Below are positions 44,818 to 56,827 of a DNA stretch of 64,000 bases, one piece after another. The first letter of the stretch is position 1. Every line of letters starts with the position of its first letter. Under the pieces are notes generated by a model. The model was not told the DNA's origin, did no database searches, and saw only the letters and a program-made list of their open reading frames with translations. Source of the stretch: Blastocystis hominis (Eukaryota > Sar > Bigyra > Opalinata > Blastocystidae); the NCBI RefSeq assembly GCF_000151665.1, contig NW_013171815.1:323153-387152 (forward strand). Direction: 5' to 3'. The position numbers and the translations under genes are program-made.

Positions 44818-46837
44818 AAATCGTAAACCGCAACAGAATGGGATCTTTGTAGTGCATCGCCACCACCATTTGGCGCAACTCTTGCAGCGAAAACAAATCG
44901 AAAACCAGCTGGCTGTCTATCTATCAGCCCTTATCCACAGCAATCCTCACTGTATCGCACCAGAACCGAGCACACGAACAGAAACAAGCACACTTCGCGT
45001 CGCTCCTTGATTCGCTCTCGCATCGCCACAATCATCGCTAAAAGTCCCTGCTGCACCGACGCTTCGAACCATTCCGGATGGCTGCTGCAAGCCAAGAGAA
45101 AGCTCAGCAGCGTGGCTCGCAGCTCCGCGTCCAGCGATCGTCGGCAGAGCAGCATGCAATGAACAAAAACGTGGCTCCGCAGGACGATCGGATAGAGCTC
45201 GTCCACGCACGCCAACGACGCAACGCACTGCAAAAGCGGACCGATCAGCTTTAACGCCGCTTCGCAGTCCTTCAAAAGCCCGATTTCTTCTTTCAGCAAA
45301 TCGCAGAGATAATCGGTAACGCTCTGAAAATCGCCGATCACGTCCGCATCGAGCGGATAGCGAAGCCGATCCTGCAGAGACGCGATCCACTGCGATAACT
45401 GCCGCATCATCGAAGAGTGCGTCGAGCGCGATCGGAGAATATCGTGGCAGACGTGGCTCCACGCTCTGCGGACTTCGATGGGGCCTCGCCATCGCGCTAC
45501 AATCGACCGCCCGGGAAAGAAATACACGTCTGGCTTTGGAGGCTGCGGAAGCAGTCGCGTGTGAGGAGACAATCGTGCTGCTTGAGGACGGAGCACGTTT
45601 TGTACGTGTGGAATGTCATGAGAAGACGCATCATCTCGACGGCGTCTTCGATTCGAATGCTCCTGCCGTTCATGAGCTGCACTACGCGAATCGGAAAGGA
45701 TTCGTGGACCTGCAAGATGTAGTCGACGATGCTTCGCTGCGTCGCCTTGTCGCAGACTCGCAACACCGCGACGATCTGATGGAAACAATGCGACGCGCGC
45801 TGATTGGTCATCACCAGCTGCGCCAATGGGTCGATTTTGTTCCGAAGTTCGATCGAAATCGATTTCGGATCGCGGGGAATGCCCCCAATATACAAATCGA
45901 GCGCTTCCTCCTTCCAGAAGCGGCTGGATCGGAGAGTGGGCGACGTCGGACGATCGCTCTGCTTGCCGTCGTAGATGAATTGAAGCACGACGGTGCGCGA
46001 ATGCAGCGACAGCGACTGCGATTGGAGCTTCGACAGAACCGAAGGGGGGAGAACGAGGCGATTCGACTGGATTTCGCTGAGAAACGAATCGATGAGTTCG
46101 CTGGAGTGCGCGAATTCGATCAGAAACAGGAGAATCGGTTCGAAAAACGTCATGTCTGCGGATCGATTCATTGCCAGAAAGACGATTTTCCAGAGATTGG
46201 ACTCTTCTTCGGTGTGTAATCGCTCATTGCACATCGGAATCAACGCGAGATTGAATCGTCTGTGCGCTTCCTGCCACTCTGCCGCTTCGCTCAGTCCGAT
46301 TCGATCGATTCGCTTGATGGCAACGCGGTTTTGAAACGCGAAGTCGCCGCAATCGCAGAGCAAATCCCAGAGTTGCGATCGACTGCTGTCGGGTAGATGG
46401 GATTCAGATTCGAAGAGGAATGTGTAGAACCCGCTGTCTAAGAGAGAGATCCAAAGAGGCTCTGGAGAGTGAGAGAAAAAAAGAAAATAAAAACGAAATG
46501 AAATCGGAATGGTGAAGAGAAGCGATAAGGACTCTCGATTGGACTCACTGAGAGATTGACTCATGAGGTAATAGAGGAGGGAGGAGAGGTTGATGATGGG
46601 GAATGAAAGAGAAAACAAACAGGAGTGCAGGAGAGAGCAGATGATGTCGAGACTTGAGGTGGATAAAGGATACCTCAGAATGTTGGACAAAAACGAAATA
46701 ATATCACAAGAAGAACACTCTGAATAGATGAATGAAGCGATCCTCAAGATTTCTTCCGCAATTACGGGTGAGGCATAGTGTTTAGTAAAACAACTTGTGA
46801 GCGAAGCAAGCACCAATGATGAGGTTTCCAAAGACAA
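44818..46837 (-). CDS. Unidentified all-helical protein
   Basis: One long exon (about 45520-46837) encodes helices such as FLSNILRYPLSTSSLDIICS, VVLQFIYDGKQSDR and QRSIVDYILQVHESFPIRVV; a 31-nt intron leads to RWRGPIEVRRAWSHVCHDIL and further helices (LKLIGPLLQCVASLACVDEL). A further intron of about 34 nt, starting at GTGAGGATT near 44950, skips a TAA and gives NSQLVFDLFSLQELRQMVV...LLRFTI. That last exon meets the 3' motif with a 4-nt spacer, so UAA would form at T44818; this supports the splice. The start is uncertain (no ATG at the exon edge; it may lie upstream near 46880). HEAT-like; function unknown. Confidence 0.55.
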
Positions 46838-47077
46838 GTCATGTTTTGCGCAATACCCTGGACTTCAATCACGGACATCAAAGCAACGTATCAATTTCGT
46901 TTTTATACTTCGCAGTGTTGTAGACACCATTTCGACGTTATCGCTTGTAAGATTCGACACAAAAGCGGACCAAAGGGCTACTGAGAAGCAGATACAAAAA
47001 CGTACACTCTCTGCTATTTTGTATTTCACTTCTATTTTCAGCGGCAGAATAATCATACCCACCTGCAATTTGGAGGG

Positions 47078-47671
47078 ATGCAAGAACACGTTTTGTTGGC
47101 TTCACTGACCGCTGCTGCATGGGAAAAGAAGCTGGATGCTGCTGGTCTCGTTCTACCTCAAGACGAATTGTCAACAAAAAATAATATTAGAAAATGGCTC
47201 AAGTCGGATTTATTTCTGTTTTTTTAGTTTTAGGGAAGTAGTAAAGAAGGGTCAGCCGAGAAATTAGAAAAGAAGAAGAAGTCAAATCAGAAGAAGAAAG
47301 TTACGAAGTTGCGACCCGGAAGTATTTTTTCTATGGTGGAATGACATCGTAGAACGATATTTTGCTCCCAAGCAGGAAAAGGTTCGTAAGCAGATGGAGT
47401 TGAAGCAAGTACTGGGTCGAATCATGTTTTAATTGTCTAGGCCATCACGAAGGTGGTAGGGAAGACGATTGAAGAGGCGTGCGCCTCCAAAGCCTTCCAG
47501 CAGGAGGCAAACAAGATTAAGCTTACCGATTTGAAGGAGCGTGGAAGAGAACGATTAAACGATGCTCGAAAGAAAATCCGAGAGGAGGAAAAGAAGAGGA
47601 AACAGCGATTTATTGTTCCTGAGAAGAAGGACAATTGGGAACAGGAGTTTGATGAAGATTTGTTATGGTAG
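47078..47671 (+). CDS. Small basic protein, function unknown
   Basis: ATG 47078 (MQEHVLLASLTAAAWEKKLD), continuing RKWLK, a GT...AG intron of about 30 nt, then a very Lys-rich stretch (EKLEKKKKSNQKKKVTKLRP), two more introns (31 nt and about 59 nt), and a helical charged C-terminus (AITKVVGKTIEEACASKAFQ / RLNDARKKIREEEKKRKQRF) ending FDEDLLW with TAG at 47669-47671. About 155 residues. Composition resembles ribosome-biogenesis or splicing accessory proteins, but I recognise no family. TGTTTTGC (47694-47701) lies 22 nt after the stop, back to back with CGTTTGTT on the other strand. Confidence 0.6.
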
Positions 47672-47702
47672 CCATTTTTTTTAGTGTTTTTTATGTTTTG
47701 CG

Positions 47703-47710
47703 AACAAACG
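47703..47710 (-). terminator. CGTTTGTT, probable 3'-end motif of PRP28
   Basis: Variant motif about 165 nt after the PRP28 stop, one base from the + strand motif TGTTTTGC. Confidence 0.5.
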
Positions 47711-47875
47711 GGTTGATTTTCACTTTCACTTTCACTTTCTATTATTATTATTATTTTACTATTATTCGTTCCTCTAAGTGATCTCAAGTCATATAATAAT
47801 AATTATTATTATTACAGTAAAAATATCCATATCACTGTATCAAAAATACGAAATCTCTCTTCCAACAAACCTTCA

Positions 47876-50478
47876 TCAAATCATCTTAAACTCCATCGTC
47901 CCTCCTTCGTCCTGAGTATCCGCCATCTTCGACAGCTGGCTCGCCTCCCTCACCACCTTGTGTCTTTCCAGATCGATCGGGATCTGCTGCTTCTCCTTCT
48001 TGAGATACTCCACCAAATCGGGGAACAGCGCGCTGTCCTTCTCCGTCACCAGCGAAACCGCGAGGCCCGTCGCTCCCGCACGGCCCGTTCCTACGCCTCA
48101 CTCCAACACGAAGACTCCACGTCCAATTCGGTGGATGTACAGCTCCAACGAATCGGGCATATCGTAGTTCACGACCAATTTCACGCCCTTGATGTCCAAA
48201 CCGCGTGCCGCCACGTTGGTCGCGACCATGATATCGTAAACGCCTCTTCTGAAGTCTTCCAGGGCCTCTTCACGACGACTCTGCTGGATTCCGCCGCGCA
48301 GAGCGACGGTGCGATGGCCACTATCGTGAAGACTGCGCGTGACCGTGTCCACAGTCTCTTTGCGATTGCAGAACACGATCGCAGGCGTTTCGTTGTTCCG
48401 AATGATCTACGCTCGTAACGCCACGCACCGAGAAGCGAACCTTCAAGAGCATGGAAGGCTTGTCGCTCTCTCGCACCATGTTAATGATCTGTTTGATATC
48501 GACTTTGGTGGTTCCGCTGGGCGTTCCGATCGTGACTTGGACCGGGCATCGCATGTATCGCTTTGCAATCGCCTCCACTTTCGGCGGCATGGTGGCAGAG
48601 AACATAATCGTGGTTCTGTACATATTCGTGAGGCTCGCCACGCCTTCGGCTGCCTTCTCAATGTCCTCTTCTTCCTCCGACTTCAGCGTGCTGCCCATGG
48701 CGTCCATCACGGCGTTCACGCTTTCCTCGAAGCCCTCGTCGATCATTCGATCGGCTTCGTCGAGCACGATATAGTTTGTTTGATTCAACACAACGAAATG
48801 ACGCTCCAGACAGTCCAGCAGACGTCCGGGCGTTCCAATCAGAATATCACAACCGTTCGACAGGAACGACGACTGCTCCACGATCGACTCGCCTCCCACC
48901 ATGCACGCGATTCGAATCCGCGGGCTTCGCGACTGCGCCAATCGCTCGTCCACGCAGAACTGCGCCAGTTTCTCCGCGTCGTCGCGGATCTGCTTCGCCA
49001 GCTCGCGCGTTGGCGCCATCACCACCGCCAGCGGACCCTGCTCCTTGCTCTGCAGACGCGTTTCGATGGGCGCTTGGATCACGTACTGCAGCATCGGGAC
49101 CACGAACGCGCACGTCTTGCCGCTGCCCGTCTTCGCGATGCCGATCATATCCATGCCCTTCAGCTCGATCGGAATCGCCTGCCGCTGGATCGGCGTCGGT
49201 TCTTTGAATCTGCTCTTCACACGCAGCGCTGCGCCTACCCCAACGTCTCGATCGCTCGCAGAATCGCAGGATGAACCGCGGCTTCCGACCAGAAACGAAG
49301 CGGGTTGATCTGCTTCGCGCCCTGCACGCGGATCTCGAAGTCTTCTTTCATGATCCGCCAGTCGCGCTGCGTCATGTCCTTCAGCTCCTTCTCGCTCCAG
49401 TGACTTCCGTGGCCTGCTCCGCTGCGCACCGAAGCCTACCTCTCACAAGGGAGTTTCATTCCGACCGTTTCATCCTTCTCCATTTGGCGCTTGTGGATGG
49501 TTTCGACGAGCTGCCGGTTGAGTTCCTCGGCGTTCTGCGAGGCGGGAATCGTGCGTTCCCGCTCCTATTCCGTGAGTTCCCGCGCTTTTTCTTCGTACGG
49601 CCTGGCGGCGAATCGATAGCAGCGACTCCATATATTCGTTGTCTTTCCGCTGCTGACGCATATCCATCCCTGCCTATGCTCGAGTTTCCCCGTTTCCCCG
49701 TACGACATATCCCTTCCCGAAGGCCAAATGCACTTTGGCTCGCTTCGCGTAGAGCGGATTGTCCTTCTCGCTCGTGTCGTCTTCGTTGCTCCACTCCATT
49801 TGCAGGTCGCCGCTGCGTTTGAAGCGCGGACGGCGATGGCGTTTCTCGTTCCCGATGAACTGCTCTTTGATGCCTTTCTCGATGGCTTTGTGATAGTCGT
49901 CTTCTCTAGATAAAAGGACGTGCATGGGGATCGACTCTTCTTTGGGAGCTTCCGCTTCTTGCTGACGACGGCGCTCTAAAGCTTCACGCTCCTCTTTGCG
50001 GCGCTGCTCGGCTTCGAGAGCTTCTTCGCGACTGAATTCGTGGTGACGACGGGTGTGCTGACGCTGCTTGATCTGGAAGATAGAAAAGCAGAAACACGAC
50101 AAATACTTCCAATTCTTTCTTTCGGTTCTCTTCCTCTTCCTTTCGAAGCTTTTCACGCTGTGCTTTGGTTAGGAATGTGACTTTTCGGACTTCGGGTGTC
50201 TACAGCGTTCATCGCAACGAAAGTGGCTACAGTTTTGGAAATAGATGTATCTAATGTTGGCGTTTTCTTCTGCACCATGGAAGTTACTTCCTTCAGGACG
50301 CTGTTCACTTTCGGCTGACTGTTCTTTTTCTCTGCCATCTCCGCAATCTTGGCCATTCGAGCAGCAAGCTACAAGGATAAAGCGAGTAGATCGCGAAAAC
50401 GATGCGCTCTTCCTCCGTCATGTTTTGCTCCATTTCTCGACGGTATGCATCACTCGACAATCCAGAGGAACGACTCAT
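47876..50478 (-). CDS. PRP28: DEAD-box ATPase PRP28/DDX23
   Basis: U5 snRNP-associated helicase that exchanges U1 for U6 at the 5' splice site. ATG 50478 (MSRSSGLSSDAYRREMEQNM). A charged N-terminus (REEALEAEQRRKEEREALER), the family block DDTSEKDNPLYAKRAKVHLA / FGKGYVAGMDMRQQRKDNEY, HWSEKELKDMTQRDWRIMKE, then the helicase: Q motif FKEPTPIQRQAIPI, AKTGSGKT, PTRELAKQI, GTPGRLLDCL, VLDEADRM, MFSATMPPK, and the C-terminal lobe with VATNVAARGLDIKGV and the HRIGR motif interrupted by an intron. Ends MEFKMI, TGA 47876-47878. About ten small introns, one (49674-49703) of the GGGGAAAC type. All catalytic motifs are present. Confidence 0.93.
49674..49703 (-). other. 30-nt PRP28 intron of the GGGGAAAC type
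   Basis: Coding strand starts GTACGGGGAAACGGGGAAAC and ends GCATAG. Removal joins FGKGY to AGMDMRQQ. Confidence 0.75.
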
Positions 50479-50510
50479 TGCTAGGTTGACGAACTAATTA
50501 TGATTATGTT

Positions 50511-50981
50511 GTGAGCTTTGAAATTGAGGATATCCTATACTCCTGTTGGCAATATAAATTTAATTTCAAGTCGGGAGGTAATAATTTTGAAAGATGGGTC
50601 AAAGTGCGCTTTACCGATCTCATTCATTGTATTTGTCTGTCGCTCCTAAGCAAGTTTCTATTGAATCGAAAGACTGCAAAGCATTATCTACCCAAAAGCA
50701 TTCAAGCGTCTATTTCAAAAGGTTATAATTTTTATACAGTTTTCTCTCCTCAACTCCCCTCCAAATCGCGTAGTTTATCAAACAATGGAGGTAATAACGA
50801 AATTACCTATTTTTATGTATCGAGTCGTATCCTTCGGTCTCTCGCTACAGAGTGGTTTGGTACACCCAGAATCTACCTTGTTTCCATAGGTTCGTTAATT
50901 GGTTTTTGGTTGGCAATTATCATGGTTGTTTCTGAGGTGGCGTCTCGATTCGATTGCCTGCCTAGTGTACGAACGAAATGA
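50511..50981 (+). other. Open frame of about 157 codons without an ATG start
   Basis: The frame is open from GTG 50511 but has no ATG until near its end, and the PRP28 start lies immediately upstream on the other strand. The translation has one possible membrane segment (IYLVSIGSLIGFWLAIIMVV). It may be a chance frame, a decayed gene or a missed-exon gene. No family recognised. Confidence 0.2.
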
Positions 50982-51120
50982 CAAAGAATGATTTCATCAA
51001 TTCTCCTATCTCACTAAGACACAAAGATTCTATGGAAGCTCAAAGGCAATGAAAACAATCACAAAGCAATGAGTATTTCCAGGAACTTTTCTCTCAACCG
51101 CAAGCCTCTTTCCACGAATC

Positions 51121-51333
51121 ATGAGCCATGGCCGGGAGGAACCGAGCTTTCTTAGAAAGAGAAAAAAGGATACATCAGGAAGCAAGCAACCATACACCAC
51201 AAAGGGTGCACCCGCTTCATCATCTATATCCCAAAAAACTCTCGCGCGCATGCAGCAAAAGTCTATGGAAACCCATATCGAACTAGATATGATCGCTTCA
51301 TCGTACTTAATCGGTCCAAAAGTTTGTGAGTGA
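51121..51333 (+). CDS. Possible small protein, 70 residues
   Basis: ATG 51121 gives MSHGREEPSFLRKRKKDTSG followed by a Ser/Lys-rich part and a helix (TLARMQQKSMETHIELDMIA), ending at TGA within a GTGAGTGAGTGAG run that could instead be an intron donor, in which case the protein continues. Isolated in a gene-poor region. No family recognised. Confidence 0.3.
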   Translation: MSHGREEPSFLRKRKKDTSGSKQPYTTKGAPASSSISQKTLARMQQKSMETHIELDMIASSYLIGPKVCE

Positions 51334-53067
51334 GTGAGTGTCAAAAGATGAAAGTCATTGTCACTAAAGTGTGAACAGTTGAAGTCTAGGGCTAGCTAGG
51401 CCGACCTGTGCTCTTCAACACTCTACAAAGCGCATGTGCGCATCAATCAACAAGTATCAGGTACTTAAAGTGGTCCAATCATTATAACTATTCCCTGGGA
51501 CACACGTTGAGTGCGTTTGCGTTTCGTTTCGTTTCATTTCGTTTTGCGATTTCGCTTTCGCGTTCGCTTTGGCGTTCAATTTCGATTCTTAAAATCGCTT
51601 TCCATTTCATAGCATAGCATAGCATAGCATAGCATAGATTTCATAGCATGGTCATCCTCTAGAACCGCGCAGAGCGCGTAAGTCAAAGAGTAAGGGTACA
51701 TAGATGGTCCAAATCCAGTGCTCATTGCTATCCAAGGGAAGATTGGTCTACGCAGAACGAACCGTGTAAACGTGTTCTCCCGCTTTGCTTCATTTCGTTT
51801 CGTTTCGTTTTATTCTTGGCTTGAATCCTTGTCTTGCTTTCTTGCTTCTTTTAGTTCCGAGTCAACATCCATTTGAGCAACTACAATGCACAGAGAATGC
51901 GCTGAGTCAAAGAAGTATTCCGTACTAGCATGGTCCAAAAATCATTAAGCGAGGTCGCTTGGAAGCGTCTTTGAAGACGAGAACGCCCTCTATTACGTAT
52001 CTCTGAACTGTTATTCCGTAATTCGCTTGTCTGTCAGTCTGTCTGTTTGCTACTCTGTCCGTCTGTCCGTCTGTCTTGTCGTAGAAAAGTTCATTGTGTC
52101 GTAAAAAGCCTGATGGCATTATGTCGGTCGCGATAAACTCCTTTCGCTCACTCTCGTATGAACCCTCCGTAGTTCATGAATGTTATATTATAATGCGGAA
52201 TAGTTCCTATCCGCTTCGCATCACTCAAGATTGCCTTAAATGGCTCGCAATGGCTCGCTTGAACGAGAAGATGCTCATCCGCACTTTCACCATTCACATA
52301 GCACACACAATCACTAGCACTCATCCGTCGACCTGTCATGTCCGTTTATCAGTATATCCGATTATCCGTTCATCCGTTCATCCGATTATCCGTTCATCCG
52401 TGTCCAGTCCGTAATAGTAAAGTAATCCGTCCGATAGTTTTCCCGAAGAACCTAGAGCTGTACCGAAGTCCGCGCCTGGTTGAGATCCTTGCTGTTATCA
52501 GAGAATGCACTACTTGAAGAAAAAACCCGAAGATCTTCAAAAACCCGTTCCGTCACACAATAAAAAAACGTTGCGAAGGCACTTTGATAATATCTCGATT
52601 TCTAATCGAAGAACAAAGTATCAACGCTGTCTCCCCGAGTGTCACATAAATGGAAAGCAAAGGACACGAAGGTCCATGCAATTCCTCACTAACACGAATC
52701 GTTTATTATTAGACTCTTGTGTTTAGTTATTCTTTATTCGTCCATAAACAACATTTTAAGTTGTTTGGTCAAGAACAACAAAGAGATTAGACAATAAGAG
52801 AAACATGCTACATATCAACATCCACCCCCTAACCCTACTTTTTATTTTATTATGACAAAACAAGACGCGAAATGAAGTGCGATTCCGATGTGGAGTAACT
52901 CTCTTTTGATTGGATAAAATCACCATGAAACTCCAAAATAGTCGTGTTTTCTGCCAAATCCACTGCGGAATAAGGATTCGAAACTGATAATGATCTCTTT
53001 TCTAGCAAAACTATTATTGTTTTGTGAGATCTTGGCTATATCCCAAGCGAAGCAGTATAGTAAGAAC
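51334..53067. other. 1.7-kb gene-poor region with scattered low-complexity repeats
   Basis: No supported gene. Contains CATAG pentamers (51606-51635), TTTCG pentamer runs near 51515-51545 and 51795-51815, TCTGTCCG runs near 52035-52075 and a TCCGTTCATCCG run near 52355-52400. A phrase like GTCAAAGA...ATGGTCCAAA recurs near 51464, 51694 and 51921, spaced about 228 bp. Confidence 0.6.
51606..51635. repeat. CATAG pentanucleotide repeat
   Basis: Six consecutive CATAG units. Confidence 0.9.
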
Positions 53068-53899
53068 ATGGAATCCAGGTATTTGCTTCATGGCTTAATT
53101 GCGAAGTACTGGCTCCAAAATGGCCTAATTGAATAGTGTCTTCTCCACGAACACATTCATTCTAAGCGATCTTCAAAGAAAAACGGCGATCATTTTTGGT
53201 GCGATAACCTATTTTTTCTTAGACTAGATGCTCCTGGACGAGTAGATGATGTCGTTACTTACCTCAATGGTATCCATATCGAAAAAGTGGAGGCAGTGTT
53301 CCTCACCCATGGACACGCAGATCACATTCTGGCAATGAACGAACTCCGACAGAAGCTTCCGGGAGATTGGAAGGCGTATCTCGGCGAGGAAGATCTAAAG
53401 CTGTGGTATTGTTCGAGCCAGTTGCTTGACGGATAGGAGAGGAGTCAACCAACAAATTCACGATTTCCATATTCCATATTCTATCGAACCGATCGCTGAT
53501 CCTGAAGTGTTGCTAAAAGGAGGAGAGGAATTCACCTTCGGGGACACCACAGTGAAGTGCATCCATTGCCCAGGACACAGCGAGGGAAGCATGGTTTATT
53601 ATGTAACACGAGGATCCGAGAACCTGATGATCACCGGGGATGTGCTCTTTGAGAATTCGATTGGTCGCACGGAGTGAGAAAGGATCTGCACCTCTAACGC
53701 CTAGCTGGTCCGACATCCCCATTCTTCGCGGCACCTCTTCTGCGAAGGTCCTTTCGGCGTCTGTTCGAAGTTTGCGAGTGAGTTCTGTCGAGATCCGTCC
53801 AACCCTAGTCCTATCCCGAAGACACACCCATTCTCACAGGACACGGCAACTGCGGCAAGCTGGGGAAAGCGCTGTCCGCCACACGTTGGATGTTAGCAT
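53068..53899 (+). CDS. Metallo-beta-lactamase-fold hydrolase (glyoxalase II-like)
   Basis: ATG 53068 (MESS, an intron of about 58 nt, VFSTNTFILSDLQRKTAIIF), a 29-nt intron, DAPGRVDDVVTYL, the metal-binding motif FLTHGHADH (THxHxDH), a 31-nt intron after LW, GEEFTFGDTTVKCIHCPGHS (third ligand His), VYYVTRGSENLMITGDVLFE (bridging Asp) and ILTGHGNCGKL (last His). All expected metal ligands are present. The reaction is probably thioester hydrolysis, as in hydroxyacylglutathione hydrolase, but the substrate is not fixed by the sequence. The end is inferred: GCA T (53899), CACC, TGTTTTCC would give a poly(A)-made stop; with this variant motif the call is tentative. Confidence 0.78.
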
Positions 53900-53903
53900 C
53901 ACC

Positions 53904-53918
53904 TGTTTTCCACAAACA
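53904..53918. terminator. Back-to-back TGTTTTCC (+) and TGTTTGTG (-) 3'-end motifs
   Basis: The + copy is 53904-53911, the minus copy 53918-53911; they overlap by one base between the convergent hydrolase and acidic-protein genes. Confidence 0.5.
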
Positions 53919-53929
53919 CTCTCTTCTCC

Positions 53930-56478
53930 TTAAGCGCACAAATACGAGAGCGGGTCGTCCAGCTCTTCCTCCTTCACCTCGGGAACCTTCGCCTCCGCCT
54001 TCTTACGCTTCTCCTCCTCTTCCTCCAGCTCCTTCTGCTTTCGCTCTCGCTCCGCCTTGAACTTCTCATAATACTCCCGTAGCGTTAAGGCCGCCCTTTT
54101 CTTTTCCTGCCTCTGGCTTCGAAAAGGATATGCTTCGTTCGGCGAATGTACTCTTGGCAGCGGAACCAGCTCACCACTTCCGGCACTTCCATCATGTAGC
54201 TATCCTGCACCAGGTCCTGGAAGAATCTACGTCCCACACCTCCTCCGCGTCTACGCGTTGATCTTCGTGAGGCGCATCTCCACCACACGCGCTGTCGTCA
54301 TCAACGCGGTTCCCGGGAAGGGCGCCATCTTGCTGATGCGCGTCGGATACTTCGACTTGAGCAGGTTGTACCACTCCAGCCACACCAGATAGGGGTACTG
54401 CACGTCCCACTGCGCCTTCATCTGCAGCGAGCCTGGCACTCAAACTCCCCTCTGCGTCGCCTACTGCTCTCCCAGTCGCAGTGACAAGTGTACTTCGGAC
54501 CGCCCTCTTTGATCACTCGCTCGGTCAGCTTCAAGGTGAGGCGACCGCCTTCGATGTTGCCCTCGATGAGGTCCTCCTTCTCCATCAAACGCCACGCCTC
54601 ACGACGCTTCATCTCCTCCTCCATGACCTTCGGAACCGCTGCGGGCTAGATTCGGAATCGAATGACGGCAGAGGATACATCGAATCGCTTCACGAACACG
54701 TCCAGCTCCTTCGACTTGCGCAGAGAAAGCGAGTTGTCCCAGCCCAATCGCAGCACACCGTCCTCCGGAACGCGGTAAATCATGTGATACTCGGAGATTC
54801 GCACTTGCAGCGGAACCCTGCGCGTCACACCCAACCCTGATCAGTCCTACACTTCAATGCCCTCCACGTCCATCGAGCTCAGCGAGAGAATGCTGCGGAA
54901 CAGCATGCGGCTCTACGATCAAAACCCGATCGAAATCGAACATTGTAGAGTTCCTTCCAGCAGAAGCCGATCACTTCGTCCTTCTTGACTTGGATGGGAA
55001 GGCCGGCTTGGCCGCGCGGCTCCAGAACCAGGTGGGACACGCTCAGCTTGCCGTTGGGCTCCTTGATGACCTCCTTATAAACCGCCTTGCGGATCTTGAT
55101 TTGCAGCTTCTTTCGCTCGGAATCGTCGTCGTCTTCATCGTCAAACTTCGGCATTCGGATCCTGCGAGTGAGGTCGATTCAAGACTTCGTGTACTTCTTC
55201 TTCTTCTTCTTTCCGTCGTCGTCGCTGTCGCTGTCCTATTCCTCACCTTCCAAGCGTGCGGCTACGCTCGACTCCTCGATGTCCATCGGCTCGTTCAGCA
55301 CGGAAATCACGTCGTTCACAGTCTCGCTGAACTGCAGAATCAGTTCACCAAGCTCGTTCACATCCACGTCCTGCTCATCCACACAACGCTTTCATTTGAC
55401 CCTCTTTCACACACCCTACATCGCACTCATCCTGCAAACTTTGCATTTTCTTCTTCAACGAACGCAGCTTCTGATAATTAGGGGATTCTACACCGTAAAC
55501 ACACCCGCTATCACAGGTACTCTTATCCAGCTTCTTTAAAACGGACGACACCTTCTTTCGCAGCTTCGATCCATTCTTGCGAATGTCCATATAATCCTTT
55601 ATCAGCTTCGACTATCCATCATGGCTGTGTTTCTTTGCGTACCGTCGCTTCGTCGTCTTCTTCCTACACATCAAAACCCGTTCACATCCATACGAATTTC
55701 TCCTCGTGGAACTGGTCTTCGATCGAAGTGATCACGCTACAATTCAACTACAAATACCAGTGGGGAACCTCGGCCAGTTGAAGCTGTCCACCGCCTTTCG
55801 CAAATCGTCCTGAAGCTTGGAATCGGAAAGCAGAGAGGAAGGAGAGCTTAAAATGTTCCTACACTTCATTGAAGGCGAGGATTACGACTTGGCAGTCTCG
55901 ATGCCACAAAGCTTTATGAACCGCGAAATGAGTTTCTTGGAATTGATCTCTCCCGTTCTACAATTCACGGACGCAATGCAGGTTTACATGAAGGAGTCCA
56001 GGAATTTCATAGCCTTTTTGGCGACTTTCTCGTCTCCATCCACATAATCCAAAATGAATTCTTTCGGATCTAACATGGACTTTTCTGATTCGTCAGAATC
56101 GCTTTCAATAGTGGGCTCTGCAGTCAAATCCGCTACGGAATGGAATCCGAATAAAACCGTACCTGCTCTTTCTTCCTCAGAATCACTATCCGACTTGTTC
56201 TACGAGATAATAATGAAAGAAGTACACATACTTTATTCTTCTTCTCCTTTTTCTTTGACTTGTCCTTTTTCGATCCCTACGCCATGAGGTATCCTATTCA
56301 AGCACACCTTCTCCTTGCTTCCCTTCTTCTTCTTCTTCTCCCTACAGATTACCAACGCACTCTACCAAAACGTTTTCTTCACTGGTTCGTCGTCCGAACT
56401 TACACTCAAAATGTCCTCCTCAGACTCTTCTTCGTCCTGTTGCTTCTTTTTCGGTTTATCGTCGTAGAAAGGGTTCAT
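53930..56478 (-). CDS. Unidentified acidic protein, many introns
   Basis: ATG 56478 (MNPFYDDKPKKKQQDEEESE) starts an acidic/Lys-rich N-terminus; further exons give PTIESDSDESEKSMLDPKEF, AKKAMKFLDSF, GEINSKKLISRFIKLCGIET, LRKAVDSFNWP, DIRKNGSKLRKKVSSVLKKL, NELGELILQFSETVNDVISV, MPKFDDEDDDDSERKKLQIK, LPIQVKKDEVIGFCWKELYN, HMIYRVPEDGVLRLGWDNSL, KVMEEEMKRREAWRLMEKED and WDVQYPYLVWLEWYNLLKSK, ending DDPLSYLCA with TAA (53930-53932). About 15 introns of roughly 22-35 nt. I assume one gene because no 3' motif intervenes, but two are possible. No family recognised; the start has an eIF3c-like acidic style without clear homology beyond it. Confidence 0.5.
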
Positions 56479-56827
56479 AGTTTATCTTTTATAGTTTCTG
56501 CAAACCTAACGAACGTTACAGGTAGAATAATAACAAGTAAAGGTTTATGTTAGATTTCCCGCGGTAAATGCATTCTTGGCTTTTTAGCGGATGGAGCGAA
56601 ATGGTTTGGTGAAAAGGTTCATTGTCCTGCCTACTCCATGTTCTACCACATTAAAGTGTGTTTTGTTCACAAAATCTAAACTGGGCAAGCGCGACTCAGT
56701 CCTTTGATAATGCTTACATTGGTGGGTCTGAATCTGCGCTTTTGGTGTTCAAACAATAGTGTTTTCCATATGACGTAACTCCCAGTTCCACTATTCTCAT
56801 ATTTTCATTTATAGTTTAAACCAATTT

